32,527 bases of DNA from UMGS1484 sp045593325 (lineage in GTDB: Bacteria > Bacillota > Clostridia > Oscillospirales > Acutalibacteraceae): positions 1-32,527 of the forward strand of contig JAZNWL010000070.1 in the NCBI GenBank assembly GCA_045593325.1, given 5' to 3'. The position numbers were made by a program, and so were the translations under genes. Positions within the stretch are counted from its first letter, which is position 1. Each line of letters starts with the position of its first letter. Shown piece by piece: positions 6,889-15,424 of the stretch. The notes beneath the pieces were generated by a model, which saw only the letters and a list, made by a program, of their open reading frames with translations, was not told the origin of the DNA and searched no databases.

Positions 6889-8268
6889 ATGATGGATTAC
6901 CGTATTGAACACGACTCGATGGGCGAGGTAAAAGTACCCGCCGACAAATACTGGGCTGCCCAAACGCAACGCAGTTCCGAAAACTTCCGCATTGGTGTGG
7001 GATTGGAAACCATGCCCCGGGAAATCACTTATGCCTTCGGGATTTTGAAAAAAGCCGCCGCTATGGCAAACCACGTTTGCAAACCTGAAAAAATGACCGC
7101 TGAAAAATTGGAAGCCATCGGCAAGGCTTGTGATAAAGTAATGGCAGGGGAACTCAATGATCATTTCCCCTTGGTGGTCTGGCAAACCGGGTCGGGTACC
7201 CAGTCCAACATGAATGCCAATGAAGTCATCGCCAACGTGGGTAACGAAATTTTGGGTCAAAAACTTCTCCACCCCAATGACGATATCAATATGAGCCAAT
7301 CTTCCAACGACACGTTCCCCACCGCCATGCACATTGCGGCTGTGGTTGCCATTGAAGACAAATTATTCCCTGCTTTGGATCTGCTCATCGACACCTTCAA
7401 ACGTTTGGAAAAAGAAAATGAAGGTATTGTAAAATCCGGCAGAACCCATTTGCAGGATGCCACCCCCATTTCCTTTACCCAGGAAATCAGCGGTTGGCGC
7501 TCCAGTTTGGAAAAAGACCGCAGAATGTTGGAAATTTCCTTACCTGTTCTCAAAGAACTTGCCTTGGGCGGTACCGCTGTTGGCACGGGGCTTAACACCC
7601 CCAAAGGCTTTGACGTGGAAGTGGCAAAAGCCGTCAGTCAAATCACCGGCAAAGAATTTGTCACCGCTGAAAATAAATTCCACGCCCTGACTTCTAAAGA
7701 CGAATTGGTCTTTGCCCATGGCGCCTTGAAAGCCCTGGCTGCTGACATGATGAAAATTGCCAACGACGTTCGCTGGTTGGCTTCCGGTCCCCGTGACGGG
7801 TTGGGAGAGATCTTCATTCCCGAAAACGAACCCGGTTCTTCCATTATGCCCGGTAAAGTCAACCCCACCCAATGCGAAGCCGTTACCATGGTGGCGGTTC
7901 AGGTCATGGGTAACGACGTTGCCGTTGGTATGGCGGCTTCCCAAGGGAACTTTGAACTGAACGTGTTCATGCCGGTTTGCATTTACAACTTTCTGCAATC
8001 GGTACGGCTTCTTGCCGATTCCATTGTTTCCTTTAACAATAACTGTGCAGTGGGCATCAAAGCCAACAAAGAAAAAATGCACCACAACCTGCATAACTCT
8101 TTGATGTTGGTTACCGCTCTCAACCCCTACATCGGCTACGAAAATGCCGCCAAGACTGCCAAGAAAGCCTATAAAGAAAACATTTCGTTGAAAGAAGCCT
8201 GTGTGGCTTTGGGATTCTTAACCGAAGAAAAATTCGATGAAGTATTCCATCCCGAAGAAATGATCTAA
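6889..8268 (+). CDS. fumC: Fumarate hydratase, class II
   Basis: Interconverts malate and fumarate without an iron-sulfur cluster. It has 459 residues, normal for class II. Visible signatures are T-G-S-G-T-Q-S-N-M-N (100-109), S-S-N-D (138-141), S-G-R-T-H-L-Q-D with catalytic-region His187, and the superfamily signature G-S-S-I-M-P-G-K-V-N-P (316-326) with the catalytic serine loop. Two ATG codons are adjacent (6889 and 6892); GAGGA lies just upstream. It is followed after 14 bases by hdrB, so it appears to head the hdr-flx-frd block. It would feed fumarate directly to the FrdAB proteins encoded downstream. Confidence 0.95.
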   Translation: MMDYRIEHDSMGEVKVPADKYWAAQTQRSSENFRIGVGLETMPREITYAFGILKKAAAMANHVCKPEKMTAEKLEAIGKACDKVMAGELNDHFPLVVWQTGSGTQSNMNANEVIANVGNEILGQKLLHPNDDINMSQSSNDTFPTAMHIAAVVAIEDKLFPALDLLIDTFKRLEKENEGIVKSGRTHLQDATPISFTQEISGWRSSLEKDRRMLEISLPVLKELALGGTAVGTGLNTPKGFDVEVAKAVSQITGKEFVTAENKFHALTSKDELVFAHGALKALAADMMKIANDVRWLASGPRDGLGEIFIPENEPGSSIMPGKVNPTQCEAVTMVAVQVMGNDVAVGMAASQGNFELNVFMPVCIYNFLQSVRLLADSIVSFNNNCAVGIKANKEKMHHNLHNSLMLVTALNPYIGYENAAKTAKKAYKENISLKEACVALGFLTEEKFDEVFHPEEMI

Positions 8269-8282
8269 GGAGGAAGAACAGC

Positions 8283-9077
8283 ATGACTTTTAGTTATTAT
8301 CCCGGATGCACCCTGCGAACCAAAGCCGTGGAACTGGACAAATTTGCCCGCAAATCCGCTGAAGTTCTGGGTGTGCAAATGGAAGAAATTGAAAACTGGC
8401 AATGTTGCGGTGGGGTGTATCCCATGGCAAAAGACGAAATTGCCACCAAATTGTCCTCGGTTCGTGCCCTGGTTGCCGCCCGGGATAAGGGGCAAGAGGT
8501 GTTGACCCTTTGCTCTGCCTGTCACCACGTGTTAAAACGGGTGAACGACGACATGAAAAACGACGAAAACGTTCGTTTGAAAGCCAACAACTACATGCAG
8601 TTGGATCTTCCTTATGAAGGGGAAACCAACGTGATCCATTATTTGGAAATGCTTCGTGACCGTGTTGGGTTTGACAATTTGAAAAAAGCAGTGGTTAATC
8701 CTCTGAAAGATATGAAAATTGCCGCTTACTACGGTTGTTTGCTTCTTCGTCCTTCTTCGGTGATGGCTTTTGACAATGCCGAAAACCCCACCATTATGGA
8801 AGATTTTATTCGTGCCATCGGGGCAACTCCTGTGGTGTACCCCTATCGGAACGAATGTTGCGGCGGCTACGTGGCAATGGAAAATAACAGCTATGCCACC
8901 AAAAAATGCAATACCATTTGCACCTCCGCCAAAGAAATGGGGGCTGATGCCATCATTACCGCTTGCCCCTTGTGTATGTATAATTTAGATGCCAACACCA
9001 CCCAGAACAATCTGCCTGTGTATTACTTTACCCAGTTGTTGGCAAGAGCCCTTGGTGTAGAGGAGGAGGAAGCATGA
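8283..9077 (+). CDS. hdrB: Heterodisulfide reductase subunit B-like protein
   Basis: A 264-residue protein with two complete CCG domains, each of which binds a non-cubane [4Fe-4S] cluster in HdrB: Cys9, Cys41-Cys42, Cys77 and Cys80; then Cys152, Cys192-Cys193, Cys228 and Cys231. In methanogens HdrB reduces the CoM-CoB heterodisulfide; bacteria lack that substrate, and HdrB there serves other acceptors. Here it is encoded with hdrC and hdrA and, unusually, with fumarate reductase genes, so it may pass electrons to FrdB. It overlaps hdrC by 4 bases. AGGAGG precedes the ATG. Confidence 0.93.
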   Translation: MTFSYYPGCTLRTKAVELDKFARKSAEVLGVQMEEIENWQCCGGVYPMAKDEIATKLSSVRALVAARDKGQEVLTLCSACHHVLKRVNDDMKNDENVRLKANNYMQLDLPYEGETNVIHYLEMLRDRVGFDNLKKAVVNPLKDMKIAAYYGCLLLRPSSVMAFDNAENPTIMEDFIRAIGATPVVYPYRNECCGGYVAMENNSYATKKCNTICTSAKEMGADAIITACPLCMYNLDANTTQNNLPVYYFTQLLARALGVEEEEA

Positions 9078-9463
9078 GTCACAATGACCAATTAAAAGAA
9101 CAGGTTTTGAACATGACCGGTATCAACCCCCGCAAGTGCATGAAATGCGGAAAATGTTCCGGCACCTGCCCTGCCTATGACGAAATGGAATATCATCCCC
9201 ACCAATTTGTTTCCATGGTGGAAAAGGGAAAAATTGAGGAACTGATGAATTCCAAGTCCATTTGGATGTGTCTTTCCTGTTTTGCTTGTGTGGAACGGTG
9301 CCCCCGGGGTGTGGAACCCGCCCGTTTCATTGAAGCCGCTCGGTTGGCTCTTGTTCGTCAGCAAGGGAAGAATCACTTGAAAGCCGAAGATATCCCCGGA
9401 AAACTCAACGACAAACTGCCTCAACAGGCAATCGTCAGTGCTTTCCGTAAATACAGTAAATAA
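9074..9463 (+). CDS. hdrC: Heterodisulfide reductase subunit C-like protein
   Basis: A small 129-residue electron carrier with two [4Fe-4S] motifs, CMKCGKCSGTCP (Cys22, 25, 28, 32) and CLSCFACVERCP (Cys66, 69, 72, 76). It links the flavin of HdrA to HdrB in the known complex. There are no membrane segments. The start overlaps the hdrB stop in the ATGA arrangement, and hdrA follows after about 10 bases. Confidence 0.93.
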   Translation: MSHNDQLKEQVLNMTGINPRKCMKCGKCSGTCPAYDEMEYHPHQFVSMVEKGKIEELMNSKSIWMCLSCFACVERCPRGVEPARFIEAARLALVRQQGKNHLKAEDIPGKLNDKLPQQAIVSAFRKYSK

Positions 9464-9473
9464 GAAGGAGTGA

Positions 9474-11474
9474 ATGACGTTGCAAAAAATCGGTGTATTT
9501 GTTTGTTGGTGCGGTTCCAACATTGCCGGTACGGTGGATGTGCATAAAGTTGCCGAAACTTTGAAATCCGAACCGGGTGTTGTGTTTTCCACCCAATATC
9601 AATATATGTGTTCCGAAGCGGGACAAAATTTGATTAAAGATGCCATTCGGGATCATGGACTGACCGGTATTGTGGTTTGCTCCTGTTCCCCCCGTATGCA
9701 CGAAGCCACCTTCCGTAAAACGGCTGCCGCCGCAGGACTGAACCCCTACATGGTGGAAATTGCCAACATTCGGGAACAATGCTCCTGGATTCATAAAGAT
9801 ATGGAGATCGGTACCGAAAAGGCCATCATCCTGGGTCGTGCCGCCATTGCCAAGGTGCATCTCAATGCTCCCTTGGTGGCAGGGGAAAGCCCTGTAGTGA
9901 AACGGGCCTTGGTGATTGGTGGTGGGATCGCAGGGATTCAAACTGCCCTGGATATTGCCGACGCCGGTTTCCCTGTGGACATTGTGGAAAAGAAACCCAC
10001 CATTGGCGGGAAAATGGCACAAATCGACAAAACCTTCCCCACCCTGGACTGCGCCGCTTGTATTTTAACCCCCAAAATGGTAGATGCGGCTCAACATGAA
10101 AAAATCAACATTTACGCTTACAGCGAAATTGAAGACGTAAAAGGCTTTGTGGGTAACTTTGATGTGAAAATCCGCAAAAAAGCCCGTATGGTAGACACCA
10201 CCAAATGTACCGGGTGCGGTGACTGTGTGGAAAAATGTCCCATGAAAAAAGTTCCCAATGAATTTAACCTTGGCATGGACAAACGCTCTGCCATTTATAT
10301 TCCCTTTGCCCAGGCAGTTCCCAAGGTCGCCACCATTGACCCCACCGCCTGCATCAAAATGAAAACCGGCAAATGTGGTCTTTGCGCCACCGCCTGTTCC
10401 GCAGGTGCCATTGATTATACCCAACAAGATGAGATCATTTCGGAAAAATACGGTGCCATCGTGGTTGCCACCGGGTATAACCCCATTAAACTGGACGATT
10501 ACGATGAATTTGCCTATAACCAAAGCCCCGACGTGGTGACTTCCCTGGAATTTGAACGCATCACCAACGCCGCAGGCCCCACCGCAGGGAAATTGTTACG
10601 TCCTTCCGACGGCAAACATCCTCACACTCTGGTATTTGTACAATGTGTGGGTTCCCGTTGCGAAGCTGCTTCCAAAGGCAAATCCTACTGCTCTAAAATT
10701 TGCTGTATGTATACCGCAAAACACGCCATGTTGACCCGTGAAAAATATCCCGATACCGACGTGTACGTATTCTATATTGACGTGCGGACCCCCGGGAAAA
10801 ACTTTGATGAATTCTATCGCCGTGCGGTAGAAGAATACGGGGTTCATTACATCAAGGGTATGGTTGGGAAGGTTGCTCCCCAAGCCGACGGCAGTTTGTT
10901 GGTACAAGGCTCCGACCTGATTGAAGGGGAACAACTGAAAATTAAGGCCGACATGGTTGTACTTGCCGCCGCTATTGAGCCGGATGAAACCGCCCGTCCC
11001 TTGGCAACTAAACTCACCGCCAGCATGGACACCAACGATTTCTTCACCGAAGCTCACCCCAAACTTCGTCCCGTGGAAAGCCCCACCGCAGGGGTATTCC
11101 TTTCGGGTTGTTGCCAAGGGCCCAAAGATATTCCCGAAACGGTTTCTCAAGCATCGGGTGCCGCCGCTAAGGTCATTGGACTTTTGGTAAAAGACTCTTT
11201 AACCTGCAACCCCTGTGTTGCTCATTCCAATGAAATGATGTGTAACGGCTGTTCCTGCTGTGAAAAGGTTTGCCCCTACGGCGCCATTTCTTATCAGGAA
11301 AAAGAATTCCGTATGCCCGACCGTACCACCGCCATTCGCCGTGTGGCAAGTGTAAATCCTGCGGTGTGTCAAGGGTGCGGTGCTTGTACCGTAACCTGTC
11401 CTTCGGGCGCTATGGACCTGAACGGATTCTCCAACAGTCAAATTATGGCGGAGGTAGATGCAATATGCAAATAA
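9474..11474 (+). CDS. hdrA: Heterodisulfide reductase subunit A-like electron-bifurcating flavoprotein
   Basis: In characterised complexes HdrA holds the FAD that bifurcates electrons between ferredoxin and HdrBC. The 666 residues include an N-terminal Cys-rich part (V-C-S-C-S-P-R at 68-74), FAD-binding G-G-G-I-A-G (149-154), an inserted ferredoxin with Cys245, 248, 251, 255 and Cys293, 301, 304, 308, the H-x-L-V-F-V-Q-C-V-G-S-R element at 384-395, and a C-terminal ferredoxin with CNGCSCCEKVCP and CQGCGACTVTCP. The domain set is full length. The ATG at 9474 is only 3 bases after AAGGAG; TTG at 9480 has an ideal 9-base spacing and gives MQKIGVFVC, so the real protein may be two residues shorter. 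It overlaps mvhD by 10 bases. Confidence 0.95.
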   Translation: MTLQKIGVFVCWCGSNIAGTVDVHKVAETLKSEPGVVFSTQYQYMCSEAGQNLIKDAIRDHGLTGIVVCSCSPRMHEATFRKTAAAAGLNPYMVEIANIREQCSWIHKDMEIGTEKAIILGRAAIAKVHLNAPLVAGESPVVKRALVIGGGIAGIQTALDIADAGFPVDIVEKKPTIGGKMAQIDKTFPTLDCAACILTPKMVDAAQHEKINIYAYSEIEDVKGFVGNFDVKIRKKARMVDTTKCTGCGDCVEKCPMKKVPNEFNLGMDKRSAIYIPFAQAVPKVATIDPTACIKMKTGKCGLCATACSAGAIDYTQQDEIISEKYGAIVVATGYNPIKLDDYDEFAYNQSPDVVTSLEFERITNAAGPTAGKLLRPSDGKHPHTLVFVQCVGSRCEAASKGKSYCSKICCMYTAKHAMLTREKYPDTDVYVFYIDVRTPGKNFDEFYRRAVEEYGVHYIKGMVGKVAPQADGSLLVQGSDLIEGEQLKIKADMVVLAAAIEPDETARPLATKLTASMDTNDFFTEAHPKLRPVESPTAGVFLSGCCQGPKDIPETVSQASGAAAKVIGLLVKDSLTCNPCVAHSNEMMCNGCSCCEKVCPYGAISYQEKEFRMPDRTTAIRRVASVNPAVCQGCGACTVTCPSGAMDLNGFSNSQIMAEVDAICK

Positions 11475-11911
11475 AGGAAAATAAAGAATTCAAACCTACC
11501 ATTGTTGCCTTTTGCTGTAACTGGTGCTCTTATGCCGGGGCTGACCTTTCGGGGACCAACCGTTTGTCTTACCCTGCCAACGTTAAAATTATTCGGGTAC
11601 CCTGCTCCTGTCGGGTAAACCCCATGTTTATTCTTCGTGCCTTCCAGCGGGGGGCAGACGGTGTGATCATTTGCGGTTGCCACCCCGGTGACTGCCACTA
11701 CACCACCGGCAACTACTACGCCAGACGGCGTATGACCATGCTTTTCAGCATGCTGGACTTCCTTGGCATTGAGCGGGATCGTACCCGTGTGGAATGGGTT
11801 TCCGCCGCAGAAGGTGCCAAGTTTGCCGCTACTATGAACGATTTTGTGGAAACCATCACCAATTTAGGTGAAAACAAACGATTGGAGGACTTGAGATGCA
11901 AAAAGCAATGA
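11465..11911 (+). CDS. flxD: MvhD/FlxD-type hydrogenase iron-sulfur subunit
   Basis: A 148-residue protein of the MvhD family, which binds a [2Fe-2S] cluster and joins HdrA to its electron donor (a hydrogenase, formate dehydrogenase, or the Flx NADH module). Conserved cysteines are seen at F-C-C-N-W-C (17, 18, 21), P-C-S-C-R (47, 49) and I-C-G-C-H-P-G-D-C (70, 72, 77). I start at ATG 11465 with GGAGG 10 bases upstream; the open frame extends further left but overlaps hdrA. No hydrogenase or formate dehydrogenase catalytic gene is nearby, so the NADH module encoded downstream is the likely partner. Confidence 0.92.
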   Translation: MQIKENKEFKPTIVAFCCNWCSYAGADLSGTNRLSYPANVKIIRVPCSCRVNPMFILRAFQRGADGVIICGCHPGDCHYTTGNYYARRRMTMLFSMLDFLGIERDRTRVEWVSAAEGAKFAATMNDFVETITNLGENKRLEDLRCKKQ

Positions 11912-12867
11912 TGGAACGAGCAAAAGCACTCCTTGCCGACGGCACTGTAAATCGGGTCCTTGGTTGGCAGAAGGGTGAATTTGCTTACGACAGCACGCCC
12001 GCTTTGTTTGAAACTGCTGAGTCTTTGGATAAGGGCTTTGTGTATGACGATTTTTGCGCCGCCAACCTTTCCAAGTATCTGGTAAAAGAAACCAAAAAAG
12101 AAGGAAAAGTGCTTGCCTTCTTGAAACCCTGTGACACTTACAGTTTGAACCAACTCACCAAAGAACATCGGGTCAACCGTGACAACGTATACGTTGTTGG
12201 GGTTGGATGTGACGGCAAAGCCGACGTGGAAAAAATCAAAGCCCTTGGCATTTCGGGCATGATCGGCATCACCGCTGACGGGGATTCTTACAAGATCGAA
12301 ACCCTGTACGGCACCGAAACTGTAGCCAAAGCCGATGCCATGGCAGAACGTTGCCTTGCTTGTAAAAGCCGTAAGCTGATGACCTATGATGAAATCTTAG
12401 GGGAAGACGGAGAAGTTTTAGAGTCTAACCGCTTTGATATGGTGGAAAAACTGGAAAACATGACTTCCGATGAGCGTTACGAATTCTGGCGGGGAGAATT
12501 GTCCCGTTGTATTCGTTGCAATGCTTGCCGTAACGTATGCCCCGCCTGTACCTGTGAAAAATGCGTGTTTGATAACGCGGATTCGGGGGTAGCCAATACT
12601 GCCGCCGCTGACAGTTTTGAAGAAAACATGTTCCATATTATCCGCGCGTTCCACGTGGCAGGTCGTTGTACCGACTGTGGTGAATGTTCCCGGGTTTGCC
12701 CCCAACAAATTCCTTTACACCTGTTAAACCGCAAGTTCATTAAAGATATGAATGAACTGTACGGGGAATATCAGGCCGGGGAAGATACCGAAAGCCGCGG
12801 TCCTTTAACCGACTTTACCTATGACGACTGCGAACCTTCCATTGTTCACGAAAGAGGGGTGGAATAA
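11896..12867 (+). CDS. FlxC-like iron-sulfur protein of the HdrABC/Flx complex
   Basis: A 323-residue protein. The N-terminal part resembles F420-hydrogenase/formate-dehydrogenase beta subunits (L-A-F-L-K-P-C-D-T-Y-S-L at 73-84 and V-G-V-G-C-D-G at 101-107). The C-terminal part has CIRCNACRNVCP (Cys205, 208, 211, 215), extra cysteines at 218, 220 and 223, and CTDCGECSRVCP (Cys258, 261, 264, 268). It belongs to the small family found in Hdr-Flx clusters of sulfate reducers and Clostridia. I cannot be sure whether the C or B label is right. GGAGG at 11884-11888 supports ATG 11896, inside the end of flxD. Its likely role is an electron wire between the NADH module and HdrA. Confidence 0.8.
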   Translation: MQKAMMERAKALLADGTVNRVLGWQKGEFAYDSTPALFETAESLDKGFVYDDFCAANLSKYLVKETKKEGKVLAFLKPCDTYSLNQLTKEHRVNRDNVYVVGVGCDGKADVEKIKALGISGMIGITADGDSYKIETLYGTETVAKADAMAERCLACKSRKLMTYDEILGEDGEVLESNRFDMVEKLENMTSDERYEFWRGELSRCIRCNACRNVCPACTCEKCVFDNADSGVANTAAADSFEENMFHIIRAFHVAGRCTDCGECSRVCPQQIPLHLLNRKFIKDMNELYGEYQAGEDTESRGPLTDFTYDDCEPSIVHERGVE

Positions 12868-12868
12868 G

Positions 12869-13888
12869 ATGAAACGCATTGCTTTGAATCAGATCCAGAC
12901 CCTGTTTGGTGCTCTTGCTAAGGACAGAACCTTATATCTGCCTGTGGACACCAAAGGCGGCGCCGATTTCAAAAAATATGAAGATGGCGTTTTGTGGAGC
13001 GGGGCGCTGAACACCAACCGTTCCGCCAAGGATTTCTTCTTCCCCCAAACCGAAGATATGATGTCTTTTAAAGTGGAAGGAAAAACCATTGAAATTATGG
13101 AACCCACCCGTCCCGATGAAGAGTTCGTAGTATTCGGGGTGCGGGCTTGTGATGCCAAAAGTTTTGAACTTCTGGACCGGGTGTTTTTATCTGACCCGGT
13201 GGACAGTTATTACAAAAACCGTCGGGAACACGGAGTTATCGTGACCCTGTGCTGTAACAAACCTGCCGAAACCTGCTTCTGCACTTCCTTCGGCATTGAC
13301 CCCACCGCCCCCGGTGGTGACGTGGCTTGCTGGCAAGATGCCGACTATTTATATCTCACCGCCAACACCGAAGCCGGGGAAGCACTCCTTGGCAGTGTAG
13401 ACAGTGTGTTGGAAAAGGCAGAAGATGCTCCCGTGGATGAAATGAAAGGCAAAACCAAAGAAATTCTTGGGAAATTGCCCATTCAAAATCTTCCTTTGCA
13501 TGCCTTCTCGGAAGAAAAACTCTTGGAATTGTTCGGCGACGAACAATGGGCGAAACTGTCTGAAGCCTGTCTTGGTTGCGGCACCTGTACCTTTGTTTGC
13601 CCCACCTGTCAATGTTACGATATTAAAGACTTTGACACAGGTCACGGCATTCAGCGGTTCCGTTGCTGGGACTCCTGCATGTATTCCGAATTCACCCGTT
13701 GTGCCCACGGCAACCCCCGTCTTTCCCAGGTGGAACGGTTCCGTCAGCGGTTCATGCACAAACTGGTGTATTTCCCCGCCAACAATGAAGGTGAATTTTC
13801 CTGTGTTGGTTGCGGCAGATGTCTTGCCAAATGCCCCATCAACATGAATATTGTAAAAGTAATCAAAGCTTTGGGAGGTGAAAAGTAA
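12869..13888 (+). CDS. FlxB/AsrA-like 4Fe-4S dicluster protein
   Basis: A 339-residue protein related to the A subunit of anaerobic sulfite reductase and the beta subunit of soluble hydrogenases. Seen: F-G-V-R-A-C-D-A-K-S (89-98), C-F-C-T-S-F-G (136-142), and two [4Fe-4S] motifs, CLGCGTCTFVCP (Cys234, 237, 240, 244) and CVGCGRCLAKCP (Cys312, 315, 318, 322). In its relatives this subunit partners with an FAD/NAD(P)-binding AsrB/FlxA subunit, and such a gene follows directly with a 1-base overlap. Start at ATG 12869, one base after the previous stop; the upstream reading-frame extension overlaps the previous gene and has no ribosome site. Confidence 0.82.
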   Translation: MKRIALNQIQTLFGALAKDRTLYLPVDTKGGADFKKYEDGVLWSGALNTNRSAKDFFFPQTEDMMSFKVEGKTIEIMEPTRPDEEFVVFGVRACDAKSFELLDRVFLSDPVDSYYKNRREHGVIVTLCCNKPAETCFCTSFGIDPTAPGGDVACWQDADYLYLTANTEAGEALLGSVDSVLEKAEDAPVDEMKGKTKEILGKLPIQNLPLHAFSEEKLLELFGDEQWAKLSEACLGCGTCTFVCPTCQCYDIKDFDTGHGIQRFRCWDSCMYSEFTRCAHGNPRLSQVERFRQRFMHKLVYFPANNEGEFSCVGCGRCLAKCPINMNIVKVIKALGGEK

Positions 13889-14721
13889 TGGCACAGGTAC
13901 AAGAAACCTTAATTCCCAAATTGGGTGTGGTAACCGATATCCGCATCGACACCCCCGATGTAAAAACCTTTCGGGTCAATGCCTTGGACGGCGGCAAAGT
14001 GTTTGAACACATGCCCGGTCAATGCGCTATGCTTTCCATTCCCGGGGTGGGGGAAGCCATGTTCTCCATTACTTCCTCTCCCACCAACACCGAATTTATG
14101 GAATTTTCCATTAAAAAATGCGGTTGTTTAACCAACTGGCTCCATCAGATGGACGTGGGACAACAAATCACCATTCGCGGACCCTACGGTAACGGATTCC
14201 CTGTGGAAACCGATTTTAAAGGCAAAGACTTGGTGTTCGTTGCCGGTGGGATCGGGCTTGCTCCCCTTCGTTCGGTTATCAACTACGTGCGGGATAACCG
14301 CGCCAACTACGGCACCGTGGATATTGTTTACGGTTCCCGCAGTATGGAAGACCTGGTGGACTATAAAGAAATTATTGACCAATGGTGCAAAGAAGAAGGC
14401 ATTAACGTGTACTTAACCATTGACCGTGAACAGGAAGGATGGGACGGTCACGTGGGCTTTGTTCCCAATTACGTGAAAGAATTGGGCTTTGACACCAACA
14501 AAACCGTTATCATTTGCGGTCCTCCCATTATGATCAAATTCACCTTGGCAGGGCTGATTGAATTGGGCTTTGACAAAACCCAGGTGTTTACCACCATGGA
14601 ACTGAAAATGAAATGCGGCGTGGGCAAATGCGGTCGTTGCAACATTGGAGCCAAGTACGTTTGTAAAGACGGCCCTGTGTTCCGTTGCGACCAACTGGAC
14701 GAAATGCCCAACGAATATTAA
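13888..14721 (+). CDS. flxA: FlxA/AsrB/PyrK-type FAD- and NAD(P)H-binding subunit
   Basis: This is the probable NADH entry point. The 277 residues form a ferredoxin-reductase-like module: FAD part with H-M-P-G-Q-C-A-M-L (41-49) and M-F-S-I-T-S-S-P (58-65), nucleotide part with A-G-G-I-G-L-A-P-L-R (119-128) and I-C-G-P-P-I-M (209-215), and a C-terminal [2Fe-2S] site with Cys243, 248, 251 and 259 as in PyrK and AsrB. Whether NADH or NADPH is used cannot be read with confidence. Start ATG 13888 shares a base with the preceding stop and has GGGAGG upstream. The frdB gene follows after 14 bases. Confidence 0.88.
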   Translation: MAQVQETLIPKLGVVTDIRIDTPDVKTFRVNALDGGKVFEHMPGQCAMLSIPGVGEAMFSITSSPTNTEFMEFSIKKCGCLTNWLHQMDVGQQITIRGPYGNGFPVETDFKGKDLVFVAGGIGLAPLRSVINYVRDNRANYGTVDIVYGSRSMEDLVDYKEIIDQWCKEEGINVYLTIDREQEGWDGHVGFVPNYVKELGFDTNKTVIICGPPIMIKFTLAGLIELGFDKTQVFTTMELKMKCGVGKCGRCNIGAKYVCKDGPVFRCDQLDEMPNEY

Positions 14722-14735
14722 GGAGGAACCCGATT

Positions 14736-15410
14736 ATGTCTGAAATGGTTAATGTATTTTTAATGGGGAAAAAGTATGAAGTACCCTCTAACCTCACCAT
14801 TATGAAAGCCATGGAATATGCAGGCTACGAATTGGTTCGGGGTTGCGGTTGCCGAAACGGTTTTTGCGGTGCTTGTGCCACCATTTACCGTATTAAAGGT
14901 CAACAAGAATTAAAGGCTTGCCTGGCTTGCCAAACCAAGGTTGAAGATAACATGTACGTGGCAACCCTGCCCTTCTTCCCCTTGGAAAAAAAGGTGTATG
15001 ATATCAACACTACCACCCCTACCCAGCAAGTAATGATGCAACTGTATCCCGAAATTTACAGCTGTATCGGTTGCAACGCCTGTACCAAGGCTTGTACCCA
15101 GGAACTGAACGTTATGCAATACATCGCCTATGCTCAACGGGGCGAATATGAAAAATGCGCTGAAGAATCCTTCGACTGCGTTATGTGCGGTGTTTGTTCT
15201 TCCCGTTGCCCCGCAGGGATCTCTCATCCCCAAGTGGCAATGTTGGCACGTCGGCTGAACGGGAAATATCTGGCTCCTAAAACCCAGCATCTGGCTGACC
15301 GCGTGGAAGAAATCAACAAAGGCGAATTGGAAGAACTGATTCAAAACTTAATGAACAAACCTCTGGATGAGATCAAAGAACTTTACAACACCAGAGAAAT
15401 TGAGAAATAA
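14736..15410 (+). CDS. frdB: Fumarate reductase iron-sulfur subunit (soluble type)
   Basis: A 224-residue SdhB/FrdB-like protein. The N-terminal ferredoxin has Cys37, 39, 44, 47, 62 and 65 for a [2Fe-2S] cluster. The C-terminal part has CIGCNACTKAC (Cys110, 113, 116, 120) and CVMCGVCSSRCP (Cys148, 151, 154, 158). Membrane FrdB proteins normally have a three-cysteine motif for a [3Fe-4S] cluster beside the quinone; here both motifs have four cysteines, so two [4Fe-4S] clusters are predicted and no quinone site is expected. No FrdC/FrdD membrane anchors are encoded nearby. AGGAGG 9 bases upstream fixes the start. The C-terminal CCG domain of methanogen TfrB is absent; a separate hdrB supplies that fold. 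Confidence 0.85.
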   Translation: MSEMVNVFLMGKKYEVPSNLTIMKAMEYAGYELVRGCGCRNGFCGACATIYRIKGQQELKACLACQTKVEDNMYVATLPFFPLEKKVYDINTTTPTQQVMMQLYPEIYSCIGCNACTKACTQELNVMQYIAYAQRGEYEKCAEESFDCVMCGVCSSRCPAGISHPQVAMLARRLNGKYLAPKTQHLADRVEEINKGELEELIQNLMNKPLDEIKELYNTREIEK

Positions 15411-15424
15411 GGAGGGGACTGACA

